From Gilvimarinus gilvus (lineage in GTDB: Bacteria; Pseudomonadota; Gammaproteobacteria; Pseudomonadales; Cellvibrionaceae): a stretch of DNA of 60,987 nt. The DNA lies in NCBI RefSeq assembly GCF_030518155.1, contig NZ_JAULRU010000430.1, positions 1 to 60,987 on the forward strand, given 5' to 3'. A model generated the notes under the pieces. That model did not search any database. It saw nothing but the letters and a program-made list of their open reading frames with translations, and was not told the DNA's origin. Made by a program: the position numbers and the translations under genes. This document shows positions 1 to 9,439 of this stretch, one piece after another (the stretch's first letter is position 1; each line of letters opens with the position of its first letter).

Positions 1-348
1 GCTTTTAATCAGCCTGCGGCAGTCGCCGTGGGCTTGATTAACCTTCCGAAATGGCTACCATAGCCTCGCTTACCACTTCCAGGCTGGCCCGTACTCGTCG
101 TTGCCACTTTTCGATGGGTGGGCACACACCGTCAAAGTGGCGCCTAGATTACGAACCAGCCTGAGAGTCTGAGTACGTAAGGGGTTTTTCAACAGCCTGC
201 TAGCCTTAGGTTAGGCAACACGATCTGGAATGCAACTTTTGACCGCCTGTGACGTCGAATAGAGGTTACGGAACCCCGTTTAGGCTGACCTGACCGGGAC
301 TGCGGAAAACAATCAACGACAACCAGACGCAGTAAAAGCGAAAATATT
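1..348. other. Gene-free stretch upstream of relA
   Basis: No convincing coding region. Positions 63-200 are the right part of the MITE described separately. Positions 1-62 contain an imperfect inverted repeat (AATCAGCC near 7 and GGCTTGATT near 31) that could be the terminator of a gene outside the window. Positions 201-348 should hold the relA promoter, but I see no strong sigma-70 match. Confidence 0.5.
63..200. mobile_element. Left-truncated MITE copy (copy 1)
   Basis: The sequence aligns closely with the right half of the complete elements at 11841-12105 and 28522-28773, including the terminal GGGGTTTTTCAACAGCCTGC followed by TA. The left terminal repeat is absent, so this is a truncated copy. 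Similarity fades at about position 63, where GCCTCGC still matches copy 2. It encodes nothing and lies directly upstream of relA. Confidence 0.8.
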
Positions 349-2592
349 ATGGTTAAAGTCCGCCAAGACCATCCCATTGCCGATGACGGCAGTGTCGATA
401 TTGATGCCTGGTTGCTCAGACTAGAAGGCATTGAGCAGCAATCACCCGCTGCCATGACCGAGATCAAGCGTGCCTGCGAGCTATGTCAGAGCGTGGATGT
501 CTTGCCCAGTGTCGCCTCCCACCGCTGGGGGGAGGGCGTCAGCTGTTTTCGCATCGGCCTGGAAATGGCAGAAATTCTCGCCGACTTGCAGCTGGACCAA
601 GACACTCTGGTAGCCGCCGTTCTCTACCGCGCCGTGCGCGAAGAAAAACTCTCCTTAGCCGATGTCGAAAAACAGTTTGGTGATATGGTTGCCAAGCTGA
701 TCAAGGGGGTGTTGCGAATGGCCGCGATTGCTTACCAGCGCAATGAGTCAGAGGAGTGTGTATTTGGTAAACAGTCCGACGAGCAGGCTGAAAATATTCG
801 CAAAATGCTGGTGGCTATGGTCGATGACGTTCGTGTCGCCCTGATCAAACTTGCCGAGCGCACTTGCGCCATTCGCGCGGTTAAAACGGCCGCTCCGGCC
901 AGGCGCCGGCAGGTGTCGCGTGAGGTCGCCGATGTGTATGCTCCGCTCGCCCATCGACTGGGCATCGGCCATATTAAATGGGAGCTCGAAGACCTCTCGT
1001 TTCGGTACCTTGAGCCCAGCGATTACAAACGCATTGCCTCACTGCTCGATGAACGGCGTATCGCCAGACAGGAATACATTGAAAAGGTGCTCGAGTTAAT
1101 TCGTCACGAATTAGCCGATGCAACGATTGAGGGCGAAGTCGCTGGCCGTGCCAAGCACATCTACAGTATTTGGCGCAAAATGCGTCGCAAGGGCATTGGT
1201 TTTTCCCAGGTTTACGACATAAGAGCAGTGCGCATTTTAGTACCGAGTGTACGTGACTGTTACACCGTGCTCGGTATTGTCCACAGTCTTTGGCGCAACA
1301 TTCCCCACGAGTTTGACGATTACATCGCCTCGCCCAAAGAAAATGGCTACCGCTCGTTGCACACCGCCGTTATCGGCCCAGAAAACAAGGTACTGGAAAT
1401 TCAGGTGCGTACCTTTTCCATGCACGAAGAGGCAGAGCTTGGGGTGTGTGCCCACTGGCGCTACAAAGGCACTGATACCAAAGGCGAGCAAGACGGTTAT
1501 GAACAAAAAATTGCTTGGTTGCGTCAGGTGCTTGAGTGGCACGATGAACTTGGTGGTGACAGTGAGCAGCTACAGGACGATTTAAAATCGTTCGATCAAG
1601 ATCGCATTTATGTGTTTACCCCTGAGGGGCACGTAGTCGACTTGCCGCACACCGCGACGCCTTTGGATTTTGCCTATCGTATCCACACCGACGTTGGTCA
1701 CCGCTGCCGTGGTGCCAAGGTCAATGGCCGGATTGTGCCGCTTAACTACCACCTAAACACCGCCGATCAGGTAGAAATTTTGACCGGTAAGCGCGAAGCG
1801 CCCAGCCGGGATTGGTTGTCTCCGGCGCTCGGTTATGTCAATACCGCCCGCGCTCGGGCCAAGGTGCAGCACTGGTTCAAAGTACAGGCGCGCGACGACA
1901 ATATTGCCGAAGGTCAGTCTTTGCTCGATCGCGAGTTTAAGCGCCTGGCGGTACACGAGTTTGATTACGAAGCGCTGGCGCAAAAACTTAATATGCATTC
2001 GTTGGATGATCTCTACGCCGCGGTGGGCGCCAGTGATATTGGTGTAGGGCAGGTGCTAAGCGCAGCGCAGCGCTTGATAGATGCTAAGAATCCGCAGCAG
2101 GATGTTATTCCGTTTAAGGCGCGCTCGCCGAAAAAGAAAAAAGACTCGGATGTATTTATCGAAGGTGTGGGCAATTTATTAACGCAAATTGCCAGCTGTT
2201 GTAATCCGGTGCCGGGCGATGCCATTACCGGATACATAACATTGGGACGCGGGGTTTCCATTCACCGCTCAGACTGTAGCAATTTACTGCAGTTACAGTC
2301 CGATGAGCCCGAACGTATTATCAAAGTTGACTGGGGCGCCGCGCCGCAAAGCAGCTACTCCGTGGATGTAATGATAGAAGCCTACGATCGTTCCGGCTTG
2401 CTGCGCGATGTCACCTCGCTACTCGACCACGAGCATATCAACATCAGCGCCATGCAAACCTTATCCGACAAGCGCAAAAACACCGTGGATATGCAAATCA
2501 CCGTCGAAATTCGCGGCTTTGAAGAGCTAAGCCGGGTACTGACGCGGCTTAATCAGCTGCCGAATATCGCCTCAGCGCGGAGGAAGTTGTAA
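349..2592 (+). CDS. relA: (p)ppGpp synthetase RelA (GTP pyrophosphokinase)
   Basis: Transfers pyrophosphate from ATP to GDP or GTP on stalled ribosomes to start the stringent response. The 747 residues fit the family length. Domains in order are a degenerate HD hydrolase region (about 25-190), the synthetase (about 220-400), a TGS domain (about 405-470) and a C-terminal ACT/RRM domain (about 665-745). The hydrolase HDxxED motif is replaced by YRAVREEK. The synthetase has EFDD before the SPKENGYRSLHT block; the acidic ExDD form is typical of monofunctional RelA and not of SpoT. The ribosome binding site is weak. mazG follows on the same strand, the usual gammaproteobacterial order. Confidence 0.96.
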   Translation: MVKVRQDHPIADDGSVDIDAWLLRLEGIEQQSPAAMTEIKRACELCQSVDVLPSVASHRWGEGVSCFRIGLEMAEILADLQLDQDTLVAAVLYRAVREEKLSLADVEKQFGDMVAKLIKGVLRMAAIAYQRNESEECVFGKQSDEQAENIRKMLVAMVDDVRVALIKLAERTCAIRAVKTAAPARRRQVSREVADVYAPLAHRLGIGHIKWELEDLSFRYLEPSDYKRIASLLDERRIARQEYIEKVLELIRHELADATIEGEVAGRAKHIYSIWRKMRRKGIGFSQVYDIRAVRILVPSVRDCYTVLGIVHSLWRNIPHEFDDYIASPKENGYRSLHTAVIGPENKVLEIQVRTFSMHEEAELGVCAHWRYKGTDTKGEQDGYEQKIAWLRQVLEWHDELGGDSEQLQDDLKSFDQDRIYVFTPEGHVVDLPHTATPLDFAYRIHTDVGHRCRGAKVNGRIVPLNYHLNTADQVEILTGKREAPSRDWLSPALGYVNTARARAKVQHWFKVQARDDNIAEGQSLLDREFKRLAVHEFDYEALAQKLNMHSLDDLYAAVGASDIGVGQVLSAAQRLIDAKNPQQDVIPFKARSPKKKKDSDVFIEGVGNLLTQIASCCNPVPGDAITGYITLGRGVSIHRSDCSNLLQLQSDEPERIIKVDWGAAPQSSYSVDVMIEAYDRSGLLRDVTSLLDHEHINISAMQTLSDKRKNTVDMQITVEIRGFEELSRVLTRLNQLPNIASARRKL

Positions 2593-2602
2593 CCGAACGT
2601 TA

Positions 2603-2827
2603 GATGTCAGATGTCTGACGTCGGATGGAAATCAAAGTGATTCTACAGCCAACGCTATTGAACGTTGCTGCTGCAGAAACTCTGACCTAATTTTAGGTTT
2701 TAAAACTTTATAGGCCATTAAAACCCAGTGAGTGGAAATATACTTTTTCTGGTGTATTGCAGCTTTAGGTTGCGAGAGCTTTTTGATTTCCTTTGTTTCC
2801 GACATCCGACATCCGACATCCGACGCT
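2603..2827. repeat. Heptamer tandem repeat with inverted partner between relA and mazG
   Basis: At 2799-2824 the heptamer CCGACAT occurs three times plus a partial copy. About 190 bp upstream, 2603-2628 carries the reverse-complement type (GATGTC, GATGTC, CGTCGGATG), degenerate but recognisable. The two arms could pair into a long stem in the relA-mazG intergenic RNA. The inner segment codes for nothing recognisable. Confidence 0.55.
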
Positions 2828-2853
2828 AACACAAACACACAGGATACGAATCA

Positions 2854-3660
2854 ATGCCCCCCCCAAACTACACCCTCGACGACCTAATCTACCTAATGCA
2901 ACGCTTGCGCGATCCGGTTGATGGGTGCCCGTGGGATGTAAAGCAGACCTATAAAACAATTGTACCTTCTACCATTGAGGAAGCTTACGAGGTAGCGGAT
3001 GCCATTGAGCGCGGGGATCTTGATCATCTAAAAGAAGAGTTAGGTGATTTATTGTTTCAGGTTATTTTCTACAGTCAGTTTGGCGCCGAGGAAAAGCGCT
3101 TTGATTTTCATCAGGTGGTGGATACTTTAGTAAGTAAATTGGTGCGGCGCCACCCGCACGTATTCCCCAACGAAAATCTTCGGGAGCGATTCGGTAACCG
3201 GCCTGCCGATGAGACCGACATTAAACAGCGCTGGGAAGATATTAAGAAGGAAGAGCGTAACGCTAAGGGAGTGAAGGGTATGCTTGACGATATTCCCGTA
3301 AATCTACCAGCGCTGACACGCGCCGCAAAGCTGCAAAAGCGCGCTGCTCGCACGGGCTTCGACTGGGATGATATTCAAGGGCCTATCGCTAAGGTTCGCG
3401 AGGAATTGTTAGAGGTTGAAGAAGCCTTGGCCAGTGGGGATATGGACGCCGTAGATCAAGAAATCGGCGATTTACTGTTTGCCGTAGTAAATATTAGTCG
3501 CAGTCTCAAACAAGATCCGGAAGGCGCTCTGCGCAGGGCGAATCACAAGTTTGAACGTCGCTTTCATTACATTGAAAATAATGCTCGTAAAGCGCTGGAA
3601 CAGATGACATTAGCAGAACTAGACACACTTTGGGATGAGGCAAAAACCAAAGGCTTATAA
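2854..3660 (+). CDS. mazG: Nucleoside triphosphate pyrophosphohydrolase MazG
   Basis: Hydrolyses NTPs and dNTPs to monophosphates and in E. coli moderates ppGpp accumulation, which suits its place after relA. The 268 residues have the tandem MazG-fold arrangement. The N-terminal half carries CPWDVKQT and the EEAYE...EELGDLLFQV metal-binding helices. The C-terminal half repeats the pattern as REELLEVEEAL...EIGDLLFAVVNISR. The start follows CAGGAT about 10 bases upstream. It converges on the minus-strand pentose operon with only 34 bp between stop codons. Confidence 0.95.
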   Translation: MPPPNYTLDDLIYLMQRLRDPVDGCPWDVKQTYKTIVPSTIEEAYEVADAIERGDLDHLKEELGDLLFQVIFYSQFGAEEKRFDFHQVVDTLVSKLVRRHPHVFPNENLRERFGNRPADETDIKQRWEDIKKEERNAKGVKGMLDDIPVNLPALTRAAKLQKRAARTGFDWDDIQGPIAKVREELLEVEEALASGDMDAVDQEIGDLLFAVVNISRSLKQDPEGALRRANHKFERRFHYIENNARKALEQMTLAELDTLWDEAKTKGL

Positions 3661-3694
3661 AATAAAGGCCGCCAGTTGGCGACCTAAAGGTGAT

Positions 3695-4540
3695 TTAAGT
3701 GTTGCGAGCGACACAGTTAGTCAGGGTGCCGATGCCGTCGACACTAATTGATATGCAATCGCCAGCCTGCAGTGTGAAATCATTGCCTGGTACGATGCCC
3801 GTTCCGGTCATCAACAGAGCACCCTGAGGGAAGCTACATTCACGAAATAAAAATCCCGCCAATTCCTCCATCCCCCTTTTTATTTGATTAATCGCAATGC
3901 TGTCGTTAAACACAACTTCATTGTCTCTCTCAATAGTAAGTCTTATGTTTGTATCACCTTTTAACGGAGATTCGGCAACCAAAATGCATGGGCCTAACGC
4001 AGCGCAGCCGTCATAAGTTTTCGCCTGAGGTAGGTACAATGGGTTTTCCCCCTCAATACTGCGGGAGCTCATATCGTTACCTATGGTATAGCCAATAATC
4101 TTACCGCTGCTGGACATAAGCAGAACTAGTTCTGGCTCCGGAACATCCCAATTCGAATCTCGCCGAATACGCACTTCTCCACCGTGCCCGACAATACGAT
4201 TGCGAGTGGCTTTAAAGAAAAGCTCTGGGCGATCTGCCTCATAGACCCGAGCATAAAAGTCAGATCCTCCAGCTTTTGCGCTTTCCTCCTGTCTTCCTTG
4301 TTTACTTCTAATGTAGGTTACGCCGCTTGCCCACAATTCCTGTCCAACAACTGGCGCATCTAGCTCGTGTTTCAGCAAGGCGTCACTGTTACTGATAGGT
4401 GATAGATTCGAAGCAATTTGCTTAACTTTTTCGTCCAGATAATCGTCATTAATGAAGCTATCCCAAGATTCGTCTTCCAGCTGATAAAAATTGTCTTGAT
4501 ACTCCAATAAAATAGATGAGTTGAGTTTGTAAATTTTCAT
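3695..4540 (-). CDS. FAH-family 2-keto-3-deoxy-pentonate dehydratase (candidate)
   Basis: Fumarylacetoacetate-hydrolase fold enzyme of 281 residues. The family core is visible: VGQELWASGVTY, a metal-ligand segment WDVPEPELVLL, GYTIGNDMSSRSIEG and LMTGTGIVPG. The short length and the RPELFFKAT segment resemble the archaeal 2-keto-3-deoxy-D-arabinonate/xylonate dehydratases more than true fumarylacetoacetases. In a Weimberg pathway this step turns 2-keto-3-deoxy-xylonate into alpha-ketoglutarate semialdehyde. The neighbours provide the preceding dehydratase and the following dehydrogenase, which supports this role. A 2,4-diketo-acid hydrolase remains possible. It is the last gene of a minus-strand operon. 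Confidence 0.75.
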   Translation of the reverse strand: MKIYKLNSSILLEYQDNFYQLEDESWDSFINDDYLDEKVKQIASNLSPISNSDALLKHELDAPVVGQELWASGVTYIRSKQGRQEESAKAGGSDFYARVYEADRPELFFKATRNRIVGHGGEVRIRRDSNWDVPEPELVLLMSSSGKIIGYTIGNDMSSRSIEGENPLYLPQAKTYDGCAALGPCILVAESPLKGDTNIRLTIERDNEVVFNDSIAINQIKRGMEELAGFLFRECSFPQGALLMTGTGIVPGNDFTLQAGDCISISVDGIGTLTNCVARNT

Positions 4541-4566
4541 ATTCTACCTGTTGCAATGATAAGGGA

Positions 4567-5895
4567 TTAGGAAAAGGTGCTGTATATGCCGAATACCACA
4601 AGTGCGGAACTGGTGCCCATTACTAAAGTGCCAAGTGTGTGGGTACGGTATCCCGTGCGGACATCCATGCCAGACATTTGGGTTACTACCCAAAAAAAAC
4701 TGTCATTTGCGTGTGAAACAACTGCTGAGCCTGCGCCAATTGCAATTACAACCAGCGCTTTATCAAGTTCCGATACAAACCCAAGTTCACCCATTAGTGG
4801 TGCTAGTATTGAAGCCGTTGTGATCAGAGCAACGGTAGAGGAACCCTGAGCCGTTTTAATGGCTGCGGCCAGTAGGAACGGTAGCCAAATCCCAAGACTC
4901 CATTCGCTGATCAGTGTGCCGAGTCCTGTCGCGATTCCGGAGTTCTGCAGGATTTTTCCAAATGCACCTCCTGCACCAGTAATCAGTATGATAGAAGCCG
5001 AGCCGGTGAGGGCTTTTCCAATCCATCCGTCACAAGAAAGCATGTTAAGTTCTAGTTTTTTCGGCAAAAGTAAAGCCAAAAAAGTGCCAGCCAGCAGTGC
5101 AATAAACGGCGTCCCCAAGAAATTGATAATAGAAAGTAAAGGGGTGGCTGGCAGTTGCAGCATTTGTGCAACAGATTTGCTGAGAATGAGTCCAATTGGA
5201 ACAATTATAGGCAAAAGTGACTTGAGTGCGCTGGGTGAATCTTTTGATGGTGCGGGGGCGGCGTCTGTAGCGCCTGTACTTGATGGATCTATATGTATAC
5301 GTGAAACATACGCCATCGCGAATAGAATGCTGACAGCTAACGCAATCAAGCTGACGGGTAATCCAATGAGCAGAACCTGACCTAAGTTTGCGTCCAGTAT
5401 GCCGGCGGCAGCAATAGGTCCAGGGGTTGGCGGTACCATAGTGTGCGAGACAGTAAGGCCAAGGCTGAGAGCAATCGTTGCGCCGGATAGGGTCAGTCCT
5501 GCGCTTTTACAAAGGGATTTTTTTAGCGGTGATAAGAGTAAAAATCCACTGTCGGCATACACTGGAATGGACACCACATATCCCATAATGCCCATGGCTG
5601 GTGTGACATTTTTTTTACCCAGAAAGCGAAGAATTTTTTCGGCTATCGCATAGGCGCCACCGGTATTTTCCAAAAATACCCCAATTATGACCCCCAGCAC
5701 TATGATCAAACCAATGCCACTTAGAGTTTTACCAAACCCCTCGTTAACGGACGCAACGATTTGATCGCTCGGCATCCCAGCTAAAAACCCATAGGTTAAC
5801 CCTACAAGTAGCAATACAATGAATGGATGGATGCGTAGTCGCGAAGTAAGGACGACAATGAGTACAATACAACCCAATAAGTAGGCTACTAGCAT
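4567..5895 (-). CDS. GntP-family sugar-acid:H+ symporter
   Basis: Inner-membrane permease of 442 residues, highly hydrophobic, with the GntP/gluconate transporter pattern: an N-terminal RLRIHPFIVLLLVGLTYG, an internal MVPPTPGPIAAAGIL loop and a C-terminal AIGAGSAVVSHANDSFFW motif. Members import gluconate and related aldonates. Lying between two sugar-acid catabolic genes, it most likely imports xylonate or a similar aldonate. The gap to the dehydratase is 153 bp and that to the FAH gene 26 bp, so co-transcription with its downstream neighbour is likely. Confidence 0.88.
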   Translation of the reverse strand: MLVAYLLGCIVLIVVLTSRLRIHPFIVLLLVGLTYGFLAGMPSDQIVASVNEGFGKTLSGIGLIIVLGVIIGVFLENTGGAYAIAEKILRFLGKKNVTPAMGIMGYVVSIPVYADSGFLLLSPLKKSLCKSAGLTLSGATIALSLGLTVSHTMVPPTPGPIAAAGILDANLGQVLLIGLPVSLIALAVSILFAMAYVSRIHIDPSSTGATDAAPAPSKDSPSALKSLLPIIVPIGLILSKSVAQMLQLPATPLLSIINFLGTPFIALLAGTFLALLLPKKLELNMLSCDGWIGKALTGSASIILITGAGGAFGKILQNSGIATGLGTLISEWSLGIWLPFLLAAAIKTAQGSSTVALITTASILAPLMGELGFVSELDKALVVIAIGAGSAVVSHANDSFFWVVTQMSGMDVRTGYRTHTLGTLVMGTSSALVVFGIYSTFS

Positions 5896-6048
5896 GACTT
5901 TCCCTGCCGGTTGGCTTATCGTGATGTTTAACCAAAAACAGCTAGTAGGACAGTCAGCGGTCCTACTATTTTGGGGCTGAAAAATACGTATTTATTGCTT
6001 TTTATTGGTAGCTCAACAGCTGCTCGCTGGCTTTTTTAGAGTGTTTTT

Positions 6049-7770
6049 CTAGTGTAAATCCCTATCTACGTTTGATCCGGATTTGCCCACAAGTACATCA
6101 AGGTCCGCGCCCTTGTGTGCTTGCTCAACATGGTCGAGATAAATTTTTACGTATCCGCGTGTCGCAAGTGGTTCAGGTGGTTGCCATTGTGCCCGGCGAG
6201 CCTCTAGCTCTTCATCGGTTACATGGAGGGCTAAGTTCCGGTTCTCCACATCCAGAGAAATTTCGTCACCATTGCAAACCAGAGCTAGGTTTCCACCGAT
6301 TGATGATTCAGGGGATACATGTAAGATGACCGTACCGTAAGCTGTGCCGCTCATACGGCCATCAGAAATCCGCACCATGTCAGTAACGCCTTCCAGAATC
6401 AACTTTTTGGGTAAGTCGAGGTTGCCGACTTCGGGCATGCCAGGGTAACCTTTAGGGCCAACGCCTTTAAGAACCATTACGCTGTCCTTATCAATTTCGA
6501 GATCAGGGTCGTCAATACGCGCGTGATAGTCTTCCATGCTTTCAAAAACCACAGCCTTACCTCTGTGCTTCATAAGAGCTTCGGTGGCGGCAGAGGGTTT
6601 AATTACCGCCCCATTTTCACAGAGGTTACCTGAGAGCACCGCAATGCCTGCGGCTGGGTGCAGCGGTTGCTCTCGGGTTCGAATGACATCAGAGTCATAA
6701 CAGGTAGCTTGCGGGTAATTTTGCTTGATAGATTGGCCGTTAATGGTCAGATTGTCTTGCAGCAGATCTCCTAACTCATTGACTACGACTCCCAGCCCCC
6801 CAGCGTAAAAATAGTCTTCCATTAGGTACTTTCCTGACGGCATCAGGTTTACTAGCAATGGCACTTGACTGCCCAGTTTATCGAAATCCGCCAGTTCTAA
6901 CGGTACTTCCATTCGCCCGGCAATGGCCTGTAAGTGAATAATAAAATTTGTGGACCCGCCAATTGCCGCATTGGTCACTATTGCATTTTCGAACGCTGTT
7001 CGGGTTAAAACTTTGTCCATGCTTAGGTTTTCTTTTACCATGTCAACAATTCGGCGTCCCGAAAGTTGCGCCATTAATTTCTTACGTGAATCAACGGCGG
7101 GAATCTCTGAAGCACCGGGCAGTGTGAGGCCTAACATTTCGGCCATGGTTGCCATGGTAGAAGCTGTACCCATGGTGTTGCAGTGTCCGGCACTGCGTGC
7201 AGCACAGATCTCAGCTTCTTGTAAGTCGGCATCTGAAAACTCGTTAGTTTCAATTTTTTCTTTGATTTTCCAGTTGAAAGACCCCGATCCAAGTTCTGTG
7301 CCACGAAATTTACCGTTAAGCATTGGGCCGCCTGGTACAACGAGTGTCGGCAGGCCGACACTGGCGGCTCCCATTATGAGTGAGGGGGTGGTTTTGTCGC
7401 AGCCTGTCAGCAATACAATGCCGTCTAGGGGGTTGGCCCGGATAGATTCCTCGACGTCCATACTGGCGAGGTTGCGGAAAAGCATAGTCGTAGGGCGCAT
7501 AATGGTTTCCCCGAGCGACATAACCGGAAATTCAAAAGGCACGCCTCCCGCTTCGAGTATTCCGCGTTTAACGACTTCCGCTATGTCGCGTAAGTGACCA
7601 TTACAGGGCGTCAACTCCGACCATGTATTGCAGATTCCGATTACCGGTTTGCCGCGAAAATAGTCATCGGGGTACCCTTGGTTGCGCAACCATGATCGAT
7701 GAACAAAACCCATCTTATCGTTGCTGCCAAACCAATCTTGGCTGCGTAGTTTATTGTTCTTTTTTTTCAT
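6049..7770 (-). CDS. IlvD/Edd-family pentonate dehydratase (D-xylonate or L-arabonate)
   Basis: Iron-sulfur dehydratase of 573 residues that converts a pentonate to its 2-keto-3-deoxy acid. The start of the protein (LRSQDWFG...MGFVHRSWLRNQG) is typical of the xylonate/arabonate branch and not of IlvD proper. Cluster-ligand cysteines are visible at C47 (GICNTWSELTPC), C124 (LTGCDKTTPS) and C197 (GHCNTMGTAS). The semialdehyde dehydrogenase gene is directly upstream on the same strand. Substrate choice between D-xylonate and L-arabonate cannot be settled from sequence alone; the xyl-box-like operator and the xylosidases elsewhere in the window favour xylonate. Confidence 0.87.
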   Translation of the reverse strand: MKKKNNKLRSQDWFGSNDKMGFVHRSWLRNQGYPDDYFRGKPVIGICNTWSELTPCNGHLRDIAEVVKRGILEAGGVPFEFPVMSLGETIMRPTTMLFRNLASMDVEESIRANPLDGIVLLTGCDKTTPSLIMGAASVGLPTLVVPGGPMLNGKFRGTELGSGSFNWKIKEKIETNEFSDADLQEAEICAARSAGHCNTMGTASTMATMAEMLGLTLPGASEIPAVDSRKKLMAQLSGRRIVDMVKENLSMDKVLTRTAFENAIVTNAAIGGSTNFIIHLQAIAGRMEVPLELADFDKLGSQVPLLVNLMPSGKYLMEDYFYAGGLGVVVNELGDLLQDNLTINGQSIKQNYPQATCYDSDVIRTREQPLHPAAGIAVLSGNLCENGAVIKPSAATEALMKHRGKAVVFESMEDYHARIDDPDLEIDKDSVMVLKGVGPKGYPGMPEVGNLDLPKKLILEGVTDMVRISDGRMSGTAYGTVILHVSPESSIGGNLALVCNGDEISLDVENRNLALHVTDEELEARRAQWQPPEPLATRGYVKIYLDHVEQAHKGADLDVLVGKSGSNVDRDLH

Positions 7771-7797
7771 AATATGTCTCGCTCGCCTACAGGGTTT

Positions 7798-9396
7798 TTA
7801 ACGCGTTACCGGGTCTTGGGTCAGGTTGTTGTTGACGCGTCTTACAATATTTAGCGGGTTATCGTCTTTAAGCGCGTCTGGCAGAACACAATTGGGCGCA
7901 TCCTGGAAACAAACGGGGCGTAGGAAACGCTCAATTGCGGCGGTCCCCACGGATGTAAAACGGGTGTCAGTGGACGCTGGGAAAGGTCCTCCATGGACCA
8001 TAGAGGGACATACTTCCACTCCGGTGGGGAAACCGTTAAAGACCAGTCTGCCAACGCGAGCACGCAAGCAATCAGTTAAGTCCTGATAGTTGTCAAGTTC
8101 ACCCTCTGCCGCATGAATCGTCCCGGTTAGCTGGCCGCTAAGGCAAGAAATGGCCGCCATCAGCTCGTCTTGGTCGCGGCATACCACTACCAGTGACACA
8201 GGGCCAAAGATTTCCTCTCGTAGTGATACATTGCTAATAAAATTTTCAGCACTGGTTCTGGCAAGCATGGCCTGCGCCGGATAGCCCGCTGAGTTACCCG
8301 TAGCTTGACCTGAAGCCAAAATCGTCACGCCATTTGTGTTCTGCAGAGCTTCTGTGCTTTGTGTATAGGCATCACAGATTCGCTGATTCAACATGATCCC
8401 GCTATCGACTTGTGCCAGAGCGCTACAGGTGGCTGTAAAAAATTCCTCAAGCTCAGGTGTATCTAATGCCAGCACAACGCCGGGGTTTACACAAAACTGC
8501 CCAACTCCAAGCGTAAGTGAACCAACAAAACCTTCGGCAATACCCGTACAGTTTGAATCCAGTGCCTGCGGCAATAATACAACCGGGTTCAGGCTACCCA
8601 TCTCGGCAAAGACTGGGATGGGCTCCTGGCGTGTATTGGCAAGTTTGTGTAAAGCCATACCGCCCTGAAGAGAGCCGGTAAAACCCACGGCTTTAATTTC
8701 GGGAGCGGCAACCAGAGCACTGCCGACTTGCCGGCCTTCTCCCATTACCAGTGAGAAAACGCCGGGAGGCATATGACAGCTGAGAGCGGCACGGGCGATT
8801 GCCTGAGCGACCAGCTCGCAGGTGCCAGGATGAGATGAATGACCTTTTACAATCACCGGGCAGCCAGCTGCTAGTGCCGATGCAGTATCTCCACCGGCAA
8901 CCGAAAATGCCAACGGGAAATTACTTGCGCCAAAAACAGCGACAGGTCCTAGAGCTTGATTGCAGTAGCGAGTGTCGGGCTTGGGCGCTGGCTTACGAGC
9001 GGCATCAGCGGTGTCAATACGGGCATCCAGGTGATCGCCTTTGGCGACAAAGTCTGCGAACATCCGTAATTGTCCGCAAGTGCGCGCACGCTCCCCTTCC
9101 GCTCGCATTTTAGGGTAGCCGGTTTCCTGACAAACCCGTTCGGTGAGTTGGTCGCCAAGAGCCATAATCTCATCGGCTATGGCATTCAGAAAGGAAGCGC
9201 GGTCGACTGGAGATGTTTGTTGATAGGGGGCTAGGGCACGTTGCGCGGCGGCAAGGGCTTCAGAGACTTGCGCCTCGCTCGCTTTCGTGAGTACAGGGTC
9301 AATCGGAAGGCCTGTGGCAGGGTTTTCCGCTTGGTATTGACCCCCCTCGCCAGATTGCCAGCGTCCGTTAAAGTAGAGGTTTCCGGTAACGCTCAT
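7798..9396 (-). CDS. Alpha-ketoglutarate semialdehyde dehydrogenase (ALDH family)
   Basis: Oxidises 2,5-dioxopentanoate to 2-oxoglutarate, the last step of oxidative pentose breakdown. The 532-residue protein has the aldehyde dehydrogenase fold, with VAVFGASNFPLAFSVAGGDTA for NADP binding, the catalytic glutamate in FAEMGSLNPVV and the catalytic cysteine in VGQFCVNPG. The long form with FPTGVEV near the C-terminus matches the KGSADH class. It is the first gene of the minus-strand operon. An AGGAG site lies 6-7 bases before the ATG, and a perfect 14-bp palindrome is centred about 50 bp upstream. Confidence 0.9.
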   Translation of the reverse strand: MSVTGNLYFNGRWQSGEGGQYQAENPATGLPIDPVLTKASEAQVSEALAAAQRALAPYQQTSPVDRASFLNAIADEIMALGDQLTERVCQETGYPKMRAEGERARTCGQLRMFADFVAKGDHLDARIDTADAARKPAPKPDTRYCNQALGPVAVFGASNFPLAFSVAGGDTASALAAGCPVIVKGHSSHPGTCELVAQAIARAALSCHMPPGVFSLVMGEGRQVGSALVAAPEIKAVGFTGSLQGGMALHKLANTRQEPIPVFAEMGSLNPVVLLPQALDSNCTGIAEGFVGSLTLGVGQFCVNPGVVLALDTPELEEFFTATCSALAQVDSGIMLNQRICDAYTQSTEALQNTNGVTILASGQATGNSAGYPAQAMLARTSAENFISNVSLREEIFGPVSLVVVCRDQDELMAAISCLSGQLTGTIHAAEGELDNYQDLTDCLRARVGRLVFNGFPTGVEVCPSMVHGGPFPASTDTRFTSVGTAAIERFLRPVCFQDAPNCVLPDALKDDNPLNIVRRVNNNLTQDPVTR

Positions 9397-9439
9397 ATGC
9401 CGCTCCTATTGTTGATCATATGGTGTTGTTGACCATAAG

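Noticed and set aside
2799-2824. Short direct repeats considered as CRISPR
   Set aside because: Units are only 7 bp and contiguous, with no spacers and no cas genes.
4577-5653. Plus-strand open frames of 84-173 residues opposite the GntP permease gene
   Set aside because: They are antisense shadows of a clearly conserved membrane transporter, with no ribosome binding sites or recognisable domains.
6950-7597. A 215-residue plus-strand frame opposite the dehydratase gene
   Set aside because: It lies wholly within the conserved IlvD/Edd coding region and reads as low-complexity sequence.
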